Below, piece by piece: positions 1-10,290 of a stretch of DNA of 64,000 bases. The notes below the pieces were generated by a model, which ran no database searches, was not told where the DNA came from, and saw nothing but the letters and a program-made list of their open reading frames with translations. The position numbers and the translations under genes are program-made. The first letter of the stretch is position 1. Each line of letters opens with the position of its first letter. The stretch spans positions 48,195,413 through 48,259,412 of the forward strand of contig CM064495.1 of assembly GCA_032716605.1 (NCBI GenBank), written 5' to 3'. The DNA is from Paralithodes platypus. Lineage: Eukaryota > Arthropoda > Malacostraca > Decapoda > Lithodidae.

Positions 1-60
<60 letters not shown>
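1..60. repeat. (CT)n microsatellite
   Basis: Uninterrupted CT dinucleotides run from the first base of the window, so the array is probably cut by the window edge. Confidence 0.97.
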
Positions 61-64
<4 letters not shown>

Positions 65-182
65 TGTGATTTTTTTCCACATACTGTAGTTTTTTTCTGA
101 TGGCGTTTGTGGTTACTTGATGCACTTATGATCTTTTGTCCCTCTCTCTTTTTTATATAAGTGATTTTTTGTTTACGTCCTT

Positions 183-366
183 TTAACATTATTCTGGCTA
201 TTAGACGATTTTATCAAGTTTAAAATCGCCCTCCATTAATTAAGAGGCTTCAAACTATCTCATTTAACCCGTTTTACGACCACAGATCCTACTTAAACTG
301 CACATGATCGTCTAAATATAGCTAGAATAAAATTAGAAAGACGTCGCCGGTACAGAATGGGTCAAG
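183..366. mobile_element. MITE-C copy, left end eroded
   Basis: The right half is good family sequence: GATCGTCTAAATATAGCTAG and then GACGTCGCCGGTACAGAATG. The left half retains TTCTGGCTATTAGACGATTT, which is the inverted counterpart. The terminal TTAA is lost on the left and mutated to GTCAA on the right. Confidence 0.75.
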
Positions 367-427
367 ACACTATATCGGAAAAGTCATATGCTTTTCTTAC
401 CCTCTCCTACTATTCCAAAGTCGTTAG

Positions 428-660
428 TATTTGTCATGGCCATTTCTACACACCATATCGTCAATGAGGGTAGCTGTGGTGGTGGAATGGTCTTACAGCT
501 GGACGGGCAGTATTTGTCATGGCCATTTCTACACACCATATCGTCAATGAGGGTAGCTGTGGTGGTGGAATGGTCTTACAGCTGGACGGGCAGTCTTAGA
601 GTCTCGAGTTCAAATCCCGTTGTGTGTAACCCTTACAGTACTTTCTTTGTATTTGATTTC
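428..660 (+). repeat. 83-bp tandem duplication with tRNA-like (SINE-like) 3' part
   Basis: Bases 428-510 are repeated exactly at 511-593. Downstream of the second copy, GAGTTCAAATCCC near 604-616 resembles a pol III B box (GGTTCRANNCC), and the GGTGGAATGGTC upstream could be a decayed A box. The arrangement suggests a tRNA-derived SINE whose head was tandemly duplicated. A simple local duplication with a chance B box is the alternative. Confidence 0.5.
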
Positions 661-666
661 AGTACA

Positions 667-810
667 GTTAGACGATTGTATGAAGCTTAGGAGAAATATA
701 GGGTACCTAAATGGATTAATTGAGATTCATTAAGTCTGTAATCTTTTAATGGGTAGACGTCCTTCATAAGCTGAATAAAATCGTCTAATAGTTTCCAGAA
801 TATACCCGGT
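667..810. mobile_element. diverged MITE-C-like remnant
   Basis: TTAGACGATTGTATGAAGCTTAGGAG on the left is answered by CCTTCATAAGCTGAATAAAATCGTCTAATAG on the right, the inverted arms of MITE-C. The termini are not recognisable. Confidence 0.4.
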
Positions 811-950
811 AATATAAAGTTTCAGTACATTACCACAAAGACCACCGACTCGCTATAAGAAAAAAGAGGTTTGCTGTTTCCATTACATTAGTATTGTATA
901 AACATTTCTATGGTTCTATCGAAAATATTTACAAAGTTTATCTTTAAAAT

Positions 951-1010
951 GGGTCTTGGGCGGGTTTTTTTTAAGCTTGATGGAGGTCTAGGCAGGAAAG
1001 TAATAACATA
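951..1010 (+). mobile_element. MITE-A tail fragment
   Basis: The stretch holds GGGTCTTGGGCGGG and AAGCTTGATGGAGGTCTAGG followed by AGGAAAGTAA, the 3' segment of MITE-A. The rest of the element is missing. Confidence 0.6.
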
Positions 1011-1059
1011 CTAAGAAGATACGTAAATGAACCAAAAAAAATACGCTCATCCTCCCTTA

Positions 1060-1480
1060 AAACAGGACTACGAACAATTTTGTCTCACACGCCATCTGGA
1101 ATAAGACCTGACTTCATCGTGTTGAACGATCAAATCTACAATTATGAGCTTACGTGCAGAGGTAAAGCTGGAACATACAAACATAATTATCATTATTAGT
1201 CACTGGTTATCAGAATTATATTTTTCTTTTGAAAGCTAGACGAAATTTGATATATCTCTCATTCAATATAATTCACCGGAATCATTCATCACTCTTGACT
1301 AATTTGAGGCTACATATATTGGGAATATATTCTGGGAATCTTAAATTATAGTTATAAAGGACAATCAAGAAAGTTCGAATTACTCAAATTTATAAATAAT
1401 ACATAACTACACAATGACGTCAAAAATATAACTTCAAACAATCGTAACTCAATGAAAACTACAAATATATACAAATTAAT
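1060..1480. other. AT-rich stretch, nothing recognised
   Basis: No open frame of note, repeat family or RNA-like motif was seen here. Confidence 0.6.
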
Positions 1481-1740
1481 ACAAAGGAAGATAAGCAACA
1501 ACAGACCTAGGCTGCTTGTAAAGAAAATGCATATATATAAATAAACGACAGATAAGGAAGGAATATTAAGAAGAAAATAACCTCTTTCAAATCTACGAGC
1601 AAATATAGAAATAAACTATAAAGAAAAGGAAGAAAATACCGAGGAAAAATGACTCCAATCGATTTTCCTTTGAAGAGTTTGTCAGATCCTCTTATAAATG
1701 GGTCACAAGCACGTCTTTCTCTTTGGTCACGCAGGCAAGC

Positions 1741-1845
1741 ACTATAGTCTGTTTGTTTTATGCTTGATGGAGGTCTAGCGAGGAAACTAAAAAACATGTA
1801 AATAAATACATAAATAAATATATCAGACAATGAACCCTACCCCCT
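1741..1845 (+). mobile_element. MITE-A tail fragment with TTAA end
   Basis: GCTTGATGGAGGTCTAGCGAGG and AACTAAAAAACATG are followed by ATAAATA-rich sequence and terminate in CCCCCTTAA, matching the 3' end of MITE-A. A LINE-1 3'-UTR-like scrap (AAGCAACAACAGACCTAGGC) lies at about 1494-1513, upstream. Confidence 0.6.
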
Positions 1846-1977
1846 TAACCCACAGCCTTGGTACCGGTAAAGCTGTTCAACTCAATAATGATAAGAAGGC
1901 GGGGGTGGCGGAGGGTACGGAGAGAATCAATGAGAGGGTTACAGAAAAGAGAGAGAAAGGCTGGGAAAGTGACTGTG

Positions 1978-2030
1978 TGTGTGAGAGAGAGAGAGAGAAA
2001 GAATGTGTGGGTGTGATTGTGTGTGTATAT

Positions 2031-2061
<31 letters not shown>

Positions 2062-2220
2062 GAATCGTTACAGGGAAGATTTAGTTTCTCAAAGAAAGAC
2101 ACATGTTGTAAAGTTTACAAAATACTATCTACCCTTTTAGAATAGAGAATATATATAGAGAGAGAGCGTGTGTGTGTGTGTGTGTGAGAGAGAAAGAAAG
2201 AGAGAGAGAGAGAGAGGGGG
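1978..2220. repeat. (GA)n/(GT)n compound microsatellites
   Basis: Alternating GT and GA runs occur at 1975-2064 and 2153-2222. The segment GTTTACA-AATACTATCTACCC after the first run recurs after the second (about 2110 and 2265), so the block is an imperfect duplication. Confidence 0.8.
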
Positions 2221-2465
2221 GGAATAGTTATATGGAAGACTTAGTTCCTCAAAGACACATGCGGTAAAGTTTACACAATGCTATCTACCCTTTAGGTGAA
2301 AATACAAAAATAATAGAAAACATATGAAAATAAATATATAAAATCAAACTTTAAACAATAAAGTCGTGGTTTCTTGCCTTATTCGTGTTATAAAAGTTAA
2401 ACATCCTGTTATAATCCACATTGTCGAGCTTTTTTTTTTTTTTTCCTTTTTTAAAGAGAAGAGGG

Positions 2466-2994
2466 TTATGATTGAAGTAGAGGGGATGGGAGAGTGTGGA
2501 TAGGGGGGAGGGAGTATAAGGGTATTAAGGGTACGAGTAGAGGGTATAGGAGGGGAAGGGGGCATTTACTGTGGGTGTGTTTGTTGCTGTGTGTGGGGGA
2601 GGAGGGTATGTGGGGGTGTAGGTATGATAGAGAGGTATGTGTTAGAGTTGATGTGGAAGGAATGAGAGGGTGTGGAGGGGGTGTATAGAAGGGGTATTGA
2701 GGGTAGGAGTGGAGGCGGTGGAGGGAGGGCATGTGTGGTGGGTGTGTTTGTTACTGTGTGTGGGTGGGGGTATGTGGGGTGTAGGCATGATAGAGAGAGA
2801 GGGGGTGAGAGTTGAAGTAGAGGGTGTGGAGGGGGTGTATAGAAGTGGCATAGAGGGGACGAGTGAAGGGTACGAGTAGATGAGGAGGAGGGGGGAGGGT
2901 GCGGGAGGAGGGGGGACATGTATGGTGGGTCTATTTGTTTGTTGCTCTGTATGTGTGTGTGTGAGATGGGGGAGGCTAGTGTATGTGCGTGGGT
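2466..2994 (+). repeat. degenerate ~165-185-bp GT/GA-rich satellite, block 1
   Basis: The same order of landmarks returns three times: GGCAT/ACATGT, then GTGGGTGTGTTTGTTGCTGTG, then GTATGATAGAGAG, then GAAGTAGAGGG and TATAGAAG. Anchors at about 2560, 2727 and 2913 give the period. The long open frames here are only low-complexity His/Pro/Ser or Gly/Arg strings and are not genes. The satellite resumes at 3331-3468 and 4464-5460, on both sides of LINE-1 sequence. Confidence 0.7.
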
Positions 2995-3330
2995 GTACAA
3001 AGGAGTAAAAAGGAAAACAAGCAACAACAGTCCTTGCGACCCCTCAAGGTTACTTGCCCTCCAGTATTTTAGGGAGATAAAGATGTGACAAGGAAATACC
3101 TCCCTGGAGATTAACATGGCAGGGAGTCATGTTAATGAAATAGCACAATTAACGAAATAATACTATTAATTTACAAATGCAGTCAACCTTGAATTCAGAT
3201 CAAGGTGCTTTGCAAGGCGAACAGTGTTGCAGTCTATAACATCTCGGGGGAAGTCCATTCCCCCGAGATGTTCACAAGTTGTCGACTCGATTGAAGAAGA
3301 AATTCTTGGATTCGTGCGAGTTGAATGATA
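2995..3330 (-). pseudogene. LINE-1 (CR1/L2-like) 3' end, truncated copy
   Basis: On the minus strand, 3330-3166 encodes the last residues of the same reverse-transcriptase C-terminus as the neighbour at 3469-4463 (the 'SHESKNFFF' region). The 3' UTR follows and ends at the same terminal motif, CCTTTTTACTCCTTTGTACA. The copy is strongly 5' truncated, the usual outcome of target-primed reverse transcription. It is also broken by a 13-bp-arm inverted repeat at 3238-3272 that is absent from the sister copy, where a simple CCCATTCCATAAG occurs. Confidence 0.75.
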
Positions 3331-3468
3331 GTTATGATAGAAAGAGAGGGGGTTCGGATTGAAGAGGAGGGGGGTAAGAGGTTGAAGGGGGGTTTATAAG
3401 GGGTATAGAGGGGACGAGTGGATCAGAAGGGGGAGGGGAGGAGTATGGGGAGAGAGGGGTATATAATT
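3331..3468 (+). repeat. GT/GA-rich satellite between LINE-1 copies
   Basis: This is the same purine-rich satellite type as the preceding block (GGGGTATAGAGGGGACGAGTGG). It separates the two LINE-1 3' ends and was presumably their target. Confidence 0.65.
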
Positions 3469-4463
3469 GTACAAAGGAGTACAAAGGAAATCAAGCAACA
3501 ACAGGTCCGGCGACCCTTCTAGGCTGCTTGTCCTCCAAAACACGGAGGATCAATTGTCCAAACAGTGGTTTCGAGTGGGTAAGGGAACATTGGAAAGGGA
3601 ACTACTGCCCTGGAACTAATGTCCGTGGCAGGATTAGGAAGTTAGTAGGGGACAGATGGGTTTGTAACTGAGGGGGGGGGGATAAAATAAAGTTATTCAT
3701 TTACAAACGCAGTCAGTCGCGGGTTTGATGCAAGATATTTGTCTAGGCGAAATTTAAATGAATCAATGGTGCTGCAGTCTATAACATCTCGGGGAAGCCC
3801 ATTCCATAAGTTGACAACTCGATTGAAGAAGAAATTCTTAGATTCGTGCGAGTTAAAAGATTTACCGATAATTTTGCAACCGTTTCCCTGCGTGTAATTA
3901 GATTGGTCGATAGTGAAGTACTTACTACAGTTCATATTGTCGATGCCTTTGATGATTTTGAATACTTGAATTAAGTCGCCTCTTAATCTGCGCTGGGTTA
4001 ATGGAAATAGATTTAATTCTGTAAGACGCTCCTCGTATGGTTTGTTCTTTAGGCTAGGTATCATTTTGGTAACTCTACGTTGAACTCTTTCTAGCTTGTC
4101 TATACCTTTTTGGTAATAAGGGCACCAGGATTGAACGCAGTATTCCAGAAGAGGGCGGACTAAGGTATTGTAAAGGGTTAGGATAACTTCTTTGGATTTA
4201 TGCTCAAATGACCTGCCTATAGAGCCAATTATTTTGTTTGCTTTCTTAACAACTTCTGAACATTGTTGACTCGGTTTTAGGTTACTCGATATTGTTACCC
4301 CCAGATCGGTTTCTCTGTTTACATTCTTAAGCTGAGTGCTATTCATCGAATAGTTTGCTTTCTCATTTTGGTATCCGATATATAGTACTTTAAATTTATC
4401 CGCATTGAAACTCATTTGCCAAATTTGGGCCCAATGTGACAACTTGTCTAGATTGTGTTGCAT
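3469..4463 (-). pseudogene. LINE-1: CR1/L2-like reverse transcriptase C-terminal fragment plus 3' UTR
   Basis: An uninterrupted frame on the minus strand runs from 4463 to the stop at 3693 (about 256 residues). It carries the C-terminal region of non-LTR reverse transcriptases of the CR1/L2 type: DLGVTISSNLKPSQQC, then KKANKIIGSIGRSF, VRPLLEYCVQSWCPYYQKGI, LERVQRRVTKMIP, YEERLTELNLFPLTQRRLRG, and NLWNGLPRDVI near the end. The polymerase catalytic core and the endonuclease are absent, so the copy is 5' truncated and joins GT satellite at 4463. Bases 3692-3469 are the 3' UTR, ending in the same ACTCCTTTGTAC motif as the neighbouring copy. The intact frame suggests fairly recent insertion. Assignment to CR1 rather than L2 is uncertain. 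Confidence 0.85.
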
Positions 4464-5460
4464 TGTGTGTGTATGTGTGTGATTGTTTTTTGTTGAGTGT
4501 GTGTGTGTGAGTGTGTGCATGTTTAATAGAGAGTAGGGTAAAGATGAAAGGGAAGAGATTAGATGTTATGGGGTATAGAGAAGAGGAGTAGAGAGGGGCG
4601 TGTATAGTATGTGTAGGTGTATGAGTTTGTCTGTTTGTTGTGTGTGGGTGGGTGGGTGTGTGCGTGGGTGGGTTTGGATGTAGGTATGAACGAGAGAAAG
4701 GGGTGGGGGGGGGGTAGGATAATAAGGAGAAAAAGGAGGTTATGCGACTGTTTGGGGGTGTATCTAAGAGTATAAAGGGGACGATTGGATGAGGAATATG
4801 GGTAGAGGAGAACATGTGGTGTGTGTGTGTGTGTGTGTTTGTTGTTGTTGTTTGGTGTAGGTTATGTTTGCTTCGGTATTTGTGGGAGGGAGTATATGGG
4901 GGGGGGGGGGGGGGTGGATATAAGTATGATGGAGAAAAAAAAGTGGTGTTTAAGATTGAAGATGGAGTGATGAGATGGTGTGAGTGTGAGGGGAGGGGGA
5001 TAATGTAAAGGGGGCGAACAGAAGAGGAGAGTAAGGGGAAGAGTGTGTATGTGTGTGGGGCGGGGGGAAGTAAGCATATATGGTGTACGTTTATGTGTGT
5101 GTTTTTTTGGTGTATGTGTAGGGGGAACGTATGGATGTGTGAGTGGGTGTAGATATGTAGTGTAGAGGAGGGCATGAGAGGGTGAGGATGGTGTTTATAA
5201 GGGGTGTACAGGGTATGAGTGGAGGGTGAAGGGGAGGAATGGGGTGGAGAGGGGGCATATTTAGTGTGTGTGTGTGTAAGAGAGAGAGAGGGGGGTGGAG
5301 GGGGTTTATATGAGGTACAGAGGGGACGAGTGGAGGAGGGTTGGAGTGAGGGGGAGGGGTCATGTATGGTATGAGTGGATGAGTGGGTTTGTTTGTTGCT
5401 ATGTAGGGGGGGGGGATAGTTATGTGCGATAGTGTGGGTGTGTAGGTGTATGCTTCTGTG
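4464..5460 (+). repeat. degenerate ~180-bp GT/GA-rich satellite, block 2
   Basis: Landmarks seen in block 1 recur at about 4595-4700, 4810-4960, 5066-5190, 5250-5330 and 5360-5460 (ACATGT/GTCATGTATGGT, GTTTGTTGCT, GGACGAGTGGA). A 437-residue open frame on the minus strand across it is a low-complexity Thr/His/Pro/Ser translation of (GT)n and (GA)n and is not a gene. Confidence 0.65.
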
Positions 5461-5603
5461 AATTAATGGGTATGTGGGAAACAGAGCGAGATGGGAAGTC
5501 AAATAAATAGAAGTAATGTTCCTGAATGGAGGATAATAAATGGATGAGAATATTATAAATTGTACGAACGTGGATGAAACGTGGGGTGGGGTCTTTAAGG
5601 GGG

Positions 5604-5606
5604 AGT

Positions 5607-5653
<47 letters not shown>

Positions 5654-5655
5654 AA
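5604..5655. repeat. (GATA)n and (GA)n microsatellite
   Basis: About eight GATA units run into GA repeats. A second (TA)n/(GA)n run lies at 5766-5806. Confidence 0.9.
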
Positions 5656-5766
5656 CAGTCGTAAGTAGCAGGACAGTAGAGAGAGAGAGATTCTGACGCT
5701 CGCCTTCAAAGATTCACCCCAAAACTACTTCTCTGGGTGGTGTCGTAAAAGGAGAGTGAGAGATAG

Positions 5767-5804
<38 letters not shown>

Positions 5805-5904
5805 TAGGGGGGATTAAAGTGAGTATAAGTGAAAAATGAGTGTGAGCAAGGAAATAAGCGTGATTTCAGTAAGCATGAGAATAAGGGGGATGAAAGTGAT
5901 TGTG

Positions 5905-6060
5905 AGTAATTACTTCAAAACGACTAGAATAATTGAGCTAGTGTTGTTTACCATTTGGGAAGAGTCAGCCAGGAAGTAGGTGTGGACATTTACAGCCCAT
6001 TTGCTCTTGCCCCTTTTGAGTTACAGTGGTTAGGGGGTTACGATTTCTGGGCTACGCTTA
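5905..6060. mobile_element. MITE-D partial copy
   Basis: AAAACGACTAGAATAATTGAG, CATTTGGGAAGAGTCAGCCA and ATTTACAGCCCATTTGCTCT are in family order. It lies next to a second MITE-D-like element in inverted orientation. Confidence 0.65.
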
Positions 6061-6078
6061 TATTGAATGGATTATTTA

Positions 6079-6290
6079 CCCTGTTCCAAATAGGTTGGCC
6101 AGAAATCGACCCCCCCCCCCCTTAATCGTTGTAACTCAAAATGGGCGGGAGCATATGGGCTGTAAATTTCAAAACTTATTTCTTGGCTGACTCTTCACAA
6201 ATGGTAGAAATATTAACTCAATTACTCTAGTCGTCTGTGAGTTATAGAGGTTAATGTTCAGGAGTGTTGGCCTACTTCCTTGGAACAGGG
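6079..6290. mobile_element. MITE-D variant with CCCTGTTCC termini
   Basis: The interior is MITE-D (GCTGTAAATTTC, GACTCTTCACAAATGGTAG, ACTCTAGTCGT). The ends are CCCTGTTCCAAATAGGTTGG and, inverted, CCTACTTCCTTGGAACAGGG. The terminal sequence therefore differs from the canonical TAGTCTATTCGC, defining a subfamily. Confidence 0.65.
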
Positions 6291-6353
6291 CATAGGAAGT
6301 GCGGGAAGAAGAGTACCCGGTAATCATAATGTGAGTGTGCTTATAAGTGATGG

Positions 6354-6717
6354 TGTTAAAGGGAGGTATTTGGTTTTTCTGGACCCCCTTCTCCATTACG
6401 TTTAGCCTGGTTAGTTCTGGAATTGTAAGACGTTCGCCCCATTAGTTTGGCGATTTCATGACCTTACTCGCCATTTTATTGTCAATAGAAAGACCTTTCG
6501 TGCCACTTATAGTGTCAATTTTTCCTGGTGAACGATAGCGAGGCTGTAATTTGGGAGGAACTGTCCTTCGGCCAGGATAATTTTTTCTACTGAAAAATGT
6601 AAAAAACAAAATATATATATATATGCTTTACATTATTTACCTGTTTACATTTTGTTAAAGCTTGATAGAGGTCTAGGGAGCCAACTAACCCCTCCCCCCC
6701 CCCCCATTATTGTTAAA
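6354..6717 (+). mobile_element. MITE-A copy
   Basis: It runs in family order: TTAAAGGGAGG, TTTTTCTGGACCCCCTTCTC, GACGTTCGCCCCATTAGTTT, GAACGATAGCGAGG, CCTTCGGCC, TTTTTTCTACTGAAAAATG, AAGCTTGATAGAGGTCTAGG. An ATATAT stretch replaces part of the post-hairpin segment. Confidence 0.85.
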
Positions 6718-7480
6718 GAGTATTAGTGAAAATTGCGTAAATAATTAAGGTAAAAGTTATATTAAGGGTGAAAGTGAGAAAAAGAGTGACCAGGTATTAC
6801 GCCTCTTCAGTGAAGTGATAAGAGTGCCAGTTAGTAGGAGTGAGAGTAAAGATGATAGAGTGTGAGAATAAGAGTGATTATATGAATGTGTACAAGAGTA
6901 GTACCATGATTGAATATGAGTGAGAATGATATGATTGCCAGTAAGAGTGATATTAAAAAGCATAAGATAAATAGTAATAGTATGAGTGAAAGTAAGAGTG
7001 AACTTGAGAATGAGAGAGATAAAAGAGCTCCCGACGTTCACCCTCAAAGAACTACCCAAAAGTTAAGCCTGAGTCAAGTCTTAAGAGTGAAAGTGAGTGA
7101 GAGTGGAGAGTGGAGAAAGAGTGATCATAATTATTCCATGAAGCATGAGTGCAAGAGTAATAGAGTGAGAGCCTGAGTGGAAAGAAGAATGATAGTGAGA
7201 GTATGAGTGAGATTAAGAAGCTTAAGAATATAAGTAATGGTGAGAATAGGAGTGATAGTGATAATAAGAGTGATAAAAGAGCTCCGTAAGAACAAAATTG
7301 AAAGTGCGAGTGAGAATAAGAGTGATAGTGAGAATACGAGTGATAGTGAGAATAAGACTGATAGTAATAATAAGAGTGATAAAAGAGCTCCGGACGTTCG
7401 CCATCAAAGACACACTCAAGAATTACGCCTGTGAGTGAAGTGATAAGGGTGAGAGTGAGTGAGAGTGAGAGTGAGAGAGA
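6718..7480 (+). repeat. GAGTGA-based satellite
   Basis: A degenerate GAGTGA/GAATAAGAGTGATA hexamer array is punctuated by a longer module, GATAAAAGAGCTCC-GACGTTC. The module occurs at 7019, 7268 and 7377, with a relative at 5694. The open frames on both strands reflect lack of stops in the hexamer, not coding. Confidence 0.75.
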
Positions 7481-7574
7481 TGAAAGCGTCGGTGGAGGGT
7501 TTTTTTCACTTCTCCATAATAATGCTTCAATAAAACGCATTTTACATGTGACTCTCAGGGGGTGGGTGGGTAGC

Positions 7575-8025
7575 TCTCCCGGGGCCCCAGCATTGACACA
7601 GACTCTCTCTTCCCCAGTCCCCAGTCCCCAGTCTCCTCTTCCCCCTCCTATCTCCTCTTACCTTCTTCCTGCCTCTCCCATTCCCCCTTCCTCCGTATCT
7701 CCTTTCCCTCCCATCTCCTCTCCCCTTCCCTCTCATCTCTCTCCCCTCTCTTCTTCTCCCCTCCCTCATATTCCTCTTCTCCTCTTCTGTCTCCTCTTAC
7801 CTTCTTCCTACCTCTCCCTATTTCCCCTTTCCTCCATATCTCCTTTCCCTCTCATCTCTCTCCCTTTCCCCCTCCCCCTCCCTCCCTCATATCCCCCTTC
7901 GCTCATCCCCCATCCCTCCCCTCTGCTTTTCTCTCCCCAAACTCTCCCCTTTCCCCCTCCCATCTCCTCCTCGTTCCTCTCCCCACCTCCCCTCTCCTCC
8001 TCATCTCTCCTCTCGAAAATTGAAG
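7575..8025. repeat. polypyrimidine (CT-rich) tract
   Basis: Almost pure C/T sequence of CTCCTCTTCC-type words. The Pro/Ser/Leu open frame on the plus strand is a compositional artefact. It ends in a candidate splice-donor motif, GTAAGTAT, at 8062-8069 after GAGGACCGAC. Confidence 0.85.
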
Positions 8026-8159
8026 CCTTCTCCGAGCTTCTTCTTTGTCTAGAGGACCGACGTAAGTATCCTTGTATTTTTTGCTCAAATTGGAAGCGAG
8101 AGGAGGGAGGGTGGGGGAGGGAGAGAGAGAGGAGGGGCAGATATATATACGACCTCTTC

Positions 8160-8300
8160 GGAGCACGTCATTTTCGCCCTTCAGCCCCTCAGACATAAGG
8201 GTGATCGCCTCTGAGGGGGCTGCCACCGCCTCTGGAGCACCTCACTTTCGCCCTTATAATCTCCGGCGACAAGGGCGATCGCGGGCGGGGGTGTTTGTGT
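8160..8300. repeat. two imperfect ~74-bp GC-rich repeats
   Basis: GGAGCACGTCATTTTCGCCCTT at 8160 recurs as GGAGCACCTCACTTTCGCCCTT at 8234, each followed by AAGGG-GATCGC. No gene is evident. Confidence 0.5.
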
Positions 8301-8745
8301 TTCTCGCTCTTGACTGGGAGAAAGAGGGTATCACACAAGCGTATTTCCCGGCAACTGTCCACCGATAACTTAATTTCCGGTAATATATTGAGATCGTTTT
8401 GTGCTGGCATCGGCGACACGACTAAAGGCGGATTAAATCGTGTCACCATACTCTCATAAAACATCAATGGAGTAGCGACGAGAACAAAATTGCCGAAACA
8501 TACGCTGGTGTGAATCCTCCTTAACATGGCCTTTGAAAAACTCCGCGCTCAAACTAAGGGTGTGCTTCTTTTACCTTTCATTGTCACGGCCCACTACTCT
8601 CCATGACAGATTCGGGCGAGAAGTTTTTTATTTTCCTGGCTCTTCTCTTTGGGGGTCCCGAGATCAAATATTCCACTCCCCTTATAAAACACAGACCAGG
8701 AGCGGTGTTTGAAAGGCCTCCTCCTCCCTCCTCCTGCAGTACATA
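8301..8745. other. unique sequence, nothing recognised
   Basis: Mixed-composition DNA with no convincing coding frame or known repeat. Confidence 0.5.
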
Positions 8746-9017
8746 CACACGCTCTCACACACATACTCTTTCACACACACACACACACACATATCTATAT
8801 ACGATTAATCAAACACACATACATACACACAAACACACACACATGCTCAATCAAACACAGTCACACACACACACACACATATACGATTAATCAAACACAC
8901 ATGCATACACACAAACACATGCTCAATCAAACATAGTCACACACACACACACACTTAGACACACGCACACACACACACACACACGCTCACACACATACAC
9001 ACACACACACACACACA
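8746..9017. repeat. (CA)n microsatellite cluster
   Basis: CA runs are interspersed with a recurring ATACGATTAATCAAACACAC-type spacer (at about 8800 and 8881). The spacer and CA block therefore form a tandem unit of about 81 bp. Confidence 0.9.
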
Positions 9018-9317
9018 AGAGGGTTTAGGAACTTGTTTAATGCTGTGATGTTAATGGGATCTGTAATCTTTTGTGTCTGTCTGTTAATACTTTGCTTATA
9101 AAAGAAGCTTTTTCTCCAGTACCTGATTTATATAAGTTAACGATTTGCATTTAACGGATTTAATTGATAAGAAATACATCTACATTTGGAAAACAAAATA
9201 AATACATCTAAAGGATATTTCCCATTACAGATGAAAAGAGGAAAGATGTTGGTCAGGTCACACATTTCGTCAATATCATTAAGTAACATCCCCTTTCTTA
9301 ACATTAATCATCAATTA

Positions 9318-9425
9318 CAAACTCCAATGCACTTGAATAAACTAATGAAAGCATATGGTCTTCCCGGGATTCGAATTCGGGACACCACACCCAGAACATA
9401 AGCAAGTGTACTGTAAAGCAACTAA
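9318..9425 (-). mobile_element. tRNA-derived SINE
   Basis: On the minus strand a B-box-like GAATTCGAATCCCGGG is followed by AGACCATATGCTTTCATTAG. The CATATGCTTTCATTA tail is shared with the SINEs at 23133 and 42842. The A-box half is decayed. Confidence 0.65.
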
Positions 9426-9535
9426 GAGGGAACCTAGATAGAGAACACTAGGTTTAGAGAGAAACGGAGAAACGGAGGCAGGGAAAATATTCGGAGGTTT
9501 GACAGTTTGGAATGGAACAAGCTAATAGTTTATTC

Positions 9536-9733
9536 GCTGTAAGTAGGTGATAAATCATTACCTCTATCCTCTGTAACTCAAAAAGGGCTAGAGCAAATTG
9601 GCTGTAAATTTCCACAGCTATTCCTTGACTGACTCTTCCCAAATGGTAGAAATATTATCTCGATTACTCTAGTCGTTTTTTTAGTTACAGAGGCTAGAGT
9701 TCATGATTTCTCGCCTACTTACAGCGAATAGAC
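9536..9733. mobile_element. MITE-D copy
   Basis: The ends are TAGTTTATTCGCTGTAAGTAGG and, inverted, CGCCTACTTACAGCGAATAGAC. It is a foldback over nearly its full length. The TA target duplication is less clear than at 26539 or 53748. Confidence 0.85.
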
Positions 9734-9926
9734 AATTAACATCTGACCGAAGACAATTTAGTGTAAATGTTTAGCGAGGCTTTTATCATGCTTTGCCTTT
9801 TGCTTCCTTCATGCAAAGAGATAAAAACAAATAAGTTGAATCATTTGGGCCCCTGATACTAGTGTTGTTACTTGAGTTACCGCTTAGAGTATATTTCCTT
9901 TGTTTGTTCACAGTTATGTATTGCTT

Positions 9927-10157
9927 AATTGACCACTTGCGAATTTCGTTCTATAAGGAAGTTGGAGCGGTAGACGTCGCTAGTTAATAGAAATACAATA
10001 ATAATGTAGGTTTCTGATGGCTAAACAATATGTAGAATTGGGTTTTATGTATTGATAAAATTATGTACTACAACCGTATTTTAGCTAGTAATTCTACTAA
10101 ATAGCAATGTCTACAGCTCCAACTTCCTTATAGAACGAAACTCGCAAGTGGCCAATT
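9927..10157. mobile_element. MITE-E copy
   Basis: It begins AATTGACCACTTGCGAATTT and ends CGAAACTCGCAAGTGGCCAATT, with subterminal arms GTTCTATAAGGAAGTTGGAGC and its complement. The interior is AT-rich. AATT flanks both ends. Confidence 0.85.
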
Positions 10158-10290
10158 AAACAAGACTATCAAATGAAAAAATATACCATGCACGATATGT
10201 TACAACAACATTAAATACTGACGGCATACTATATTTACTTATTGTTATTTGAATGAATCGGATTATTATAGACACTTAGGCAAAGTAAGG

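Noticed and set aside
4396..5709. 437-residue minus-strand open frame rich in His/Thr/Pro/Ser
   Set aside because: It is the translation of GT/GA satellite with no domain or codon bias; only its overlap with LINE-1 near 4396-4463 is real coding sequence.
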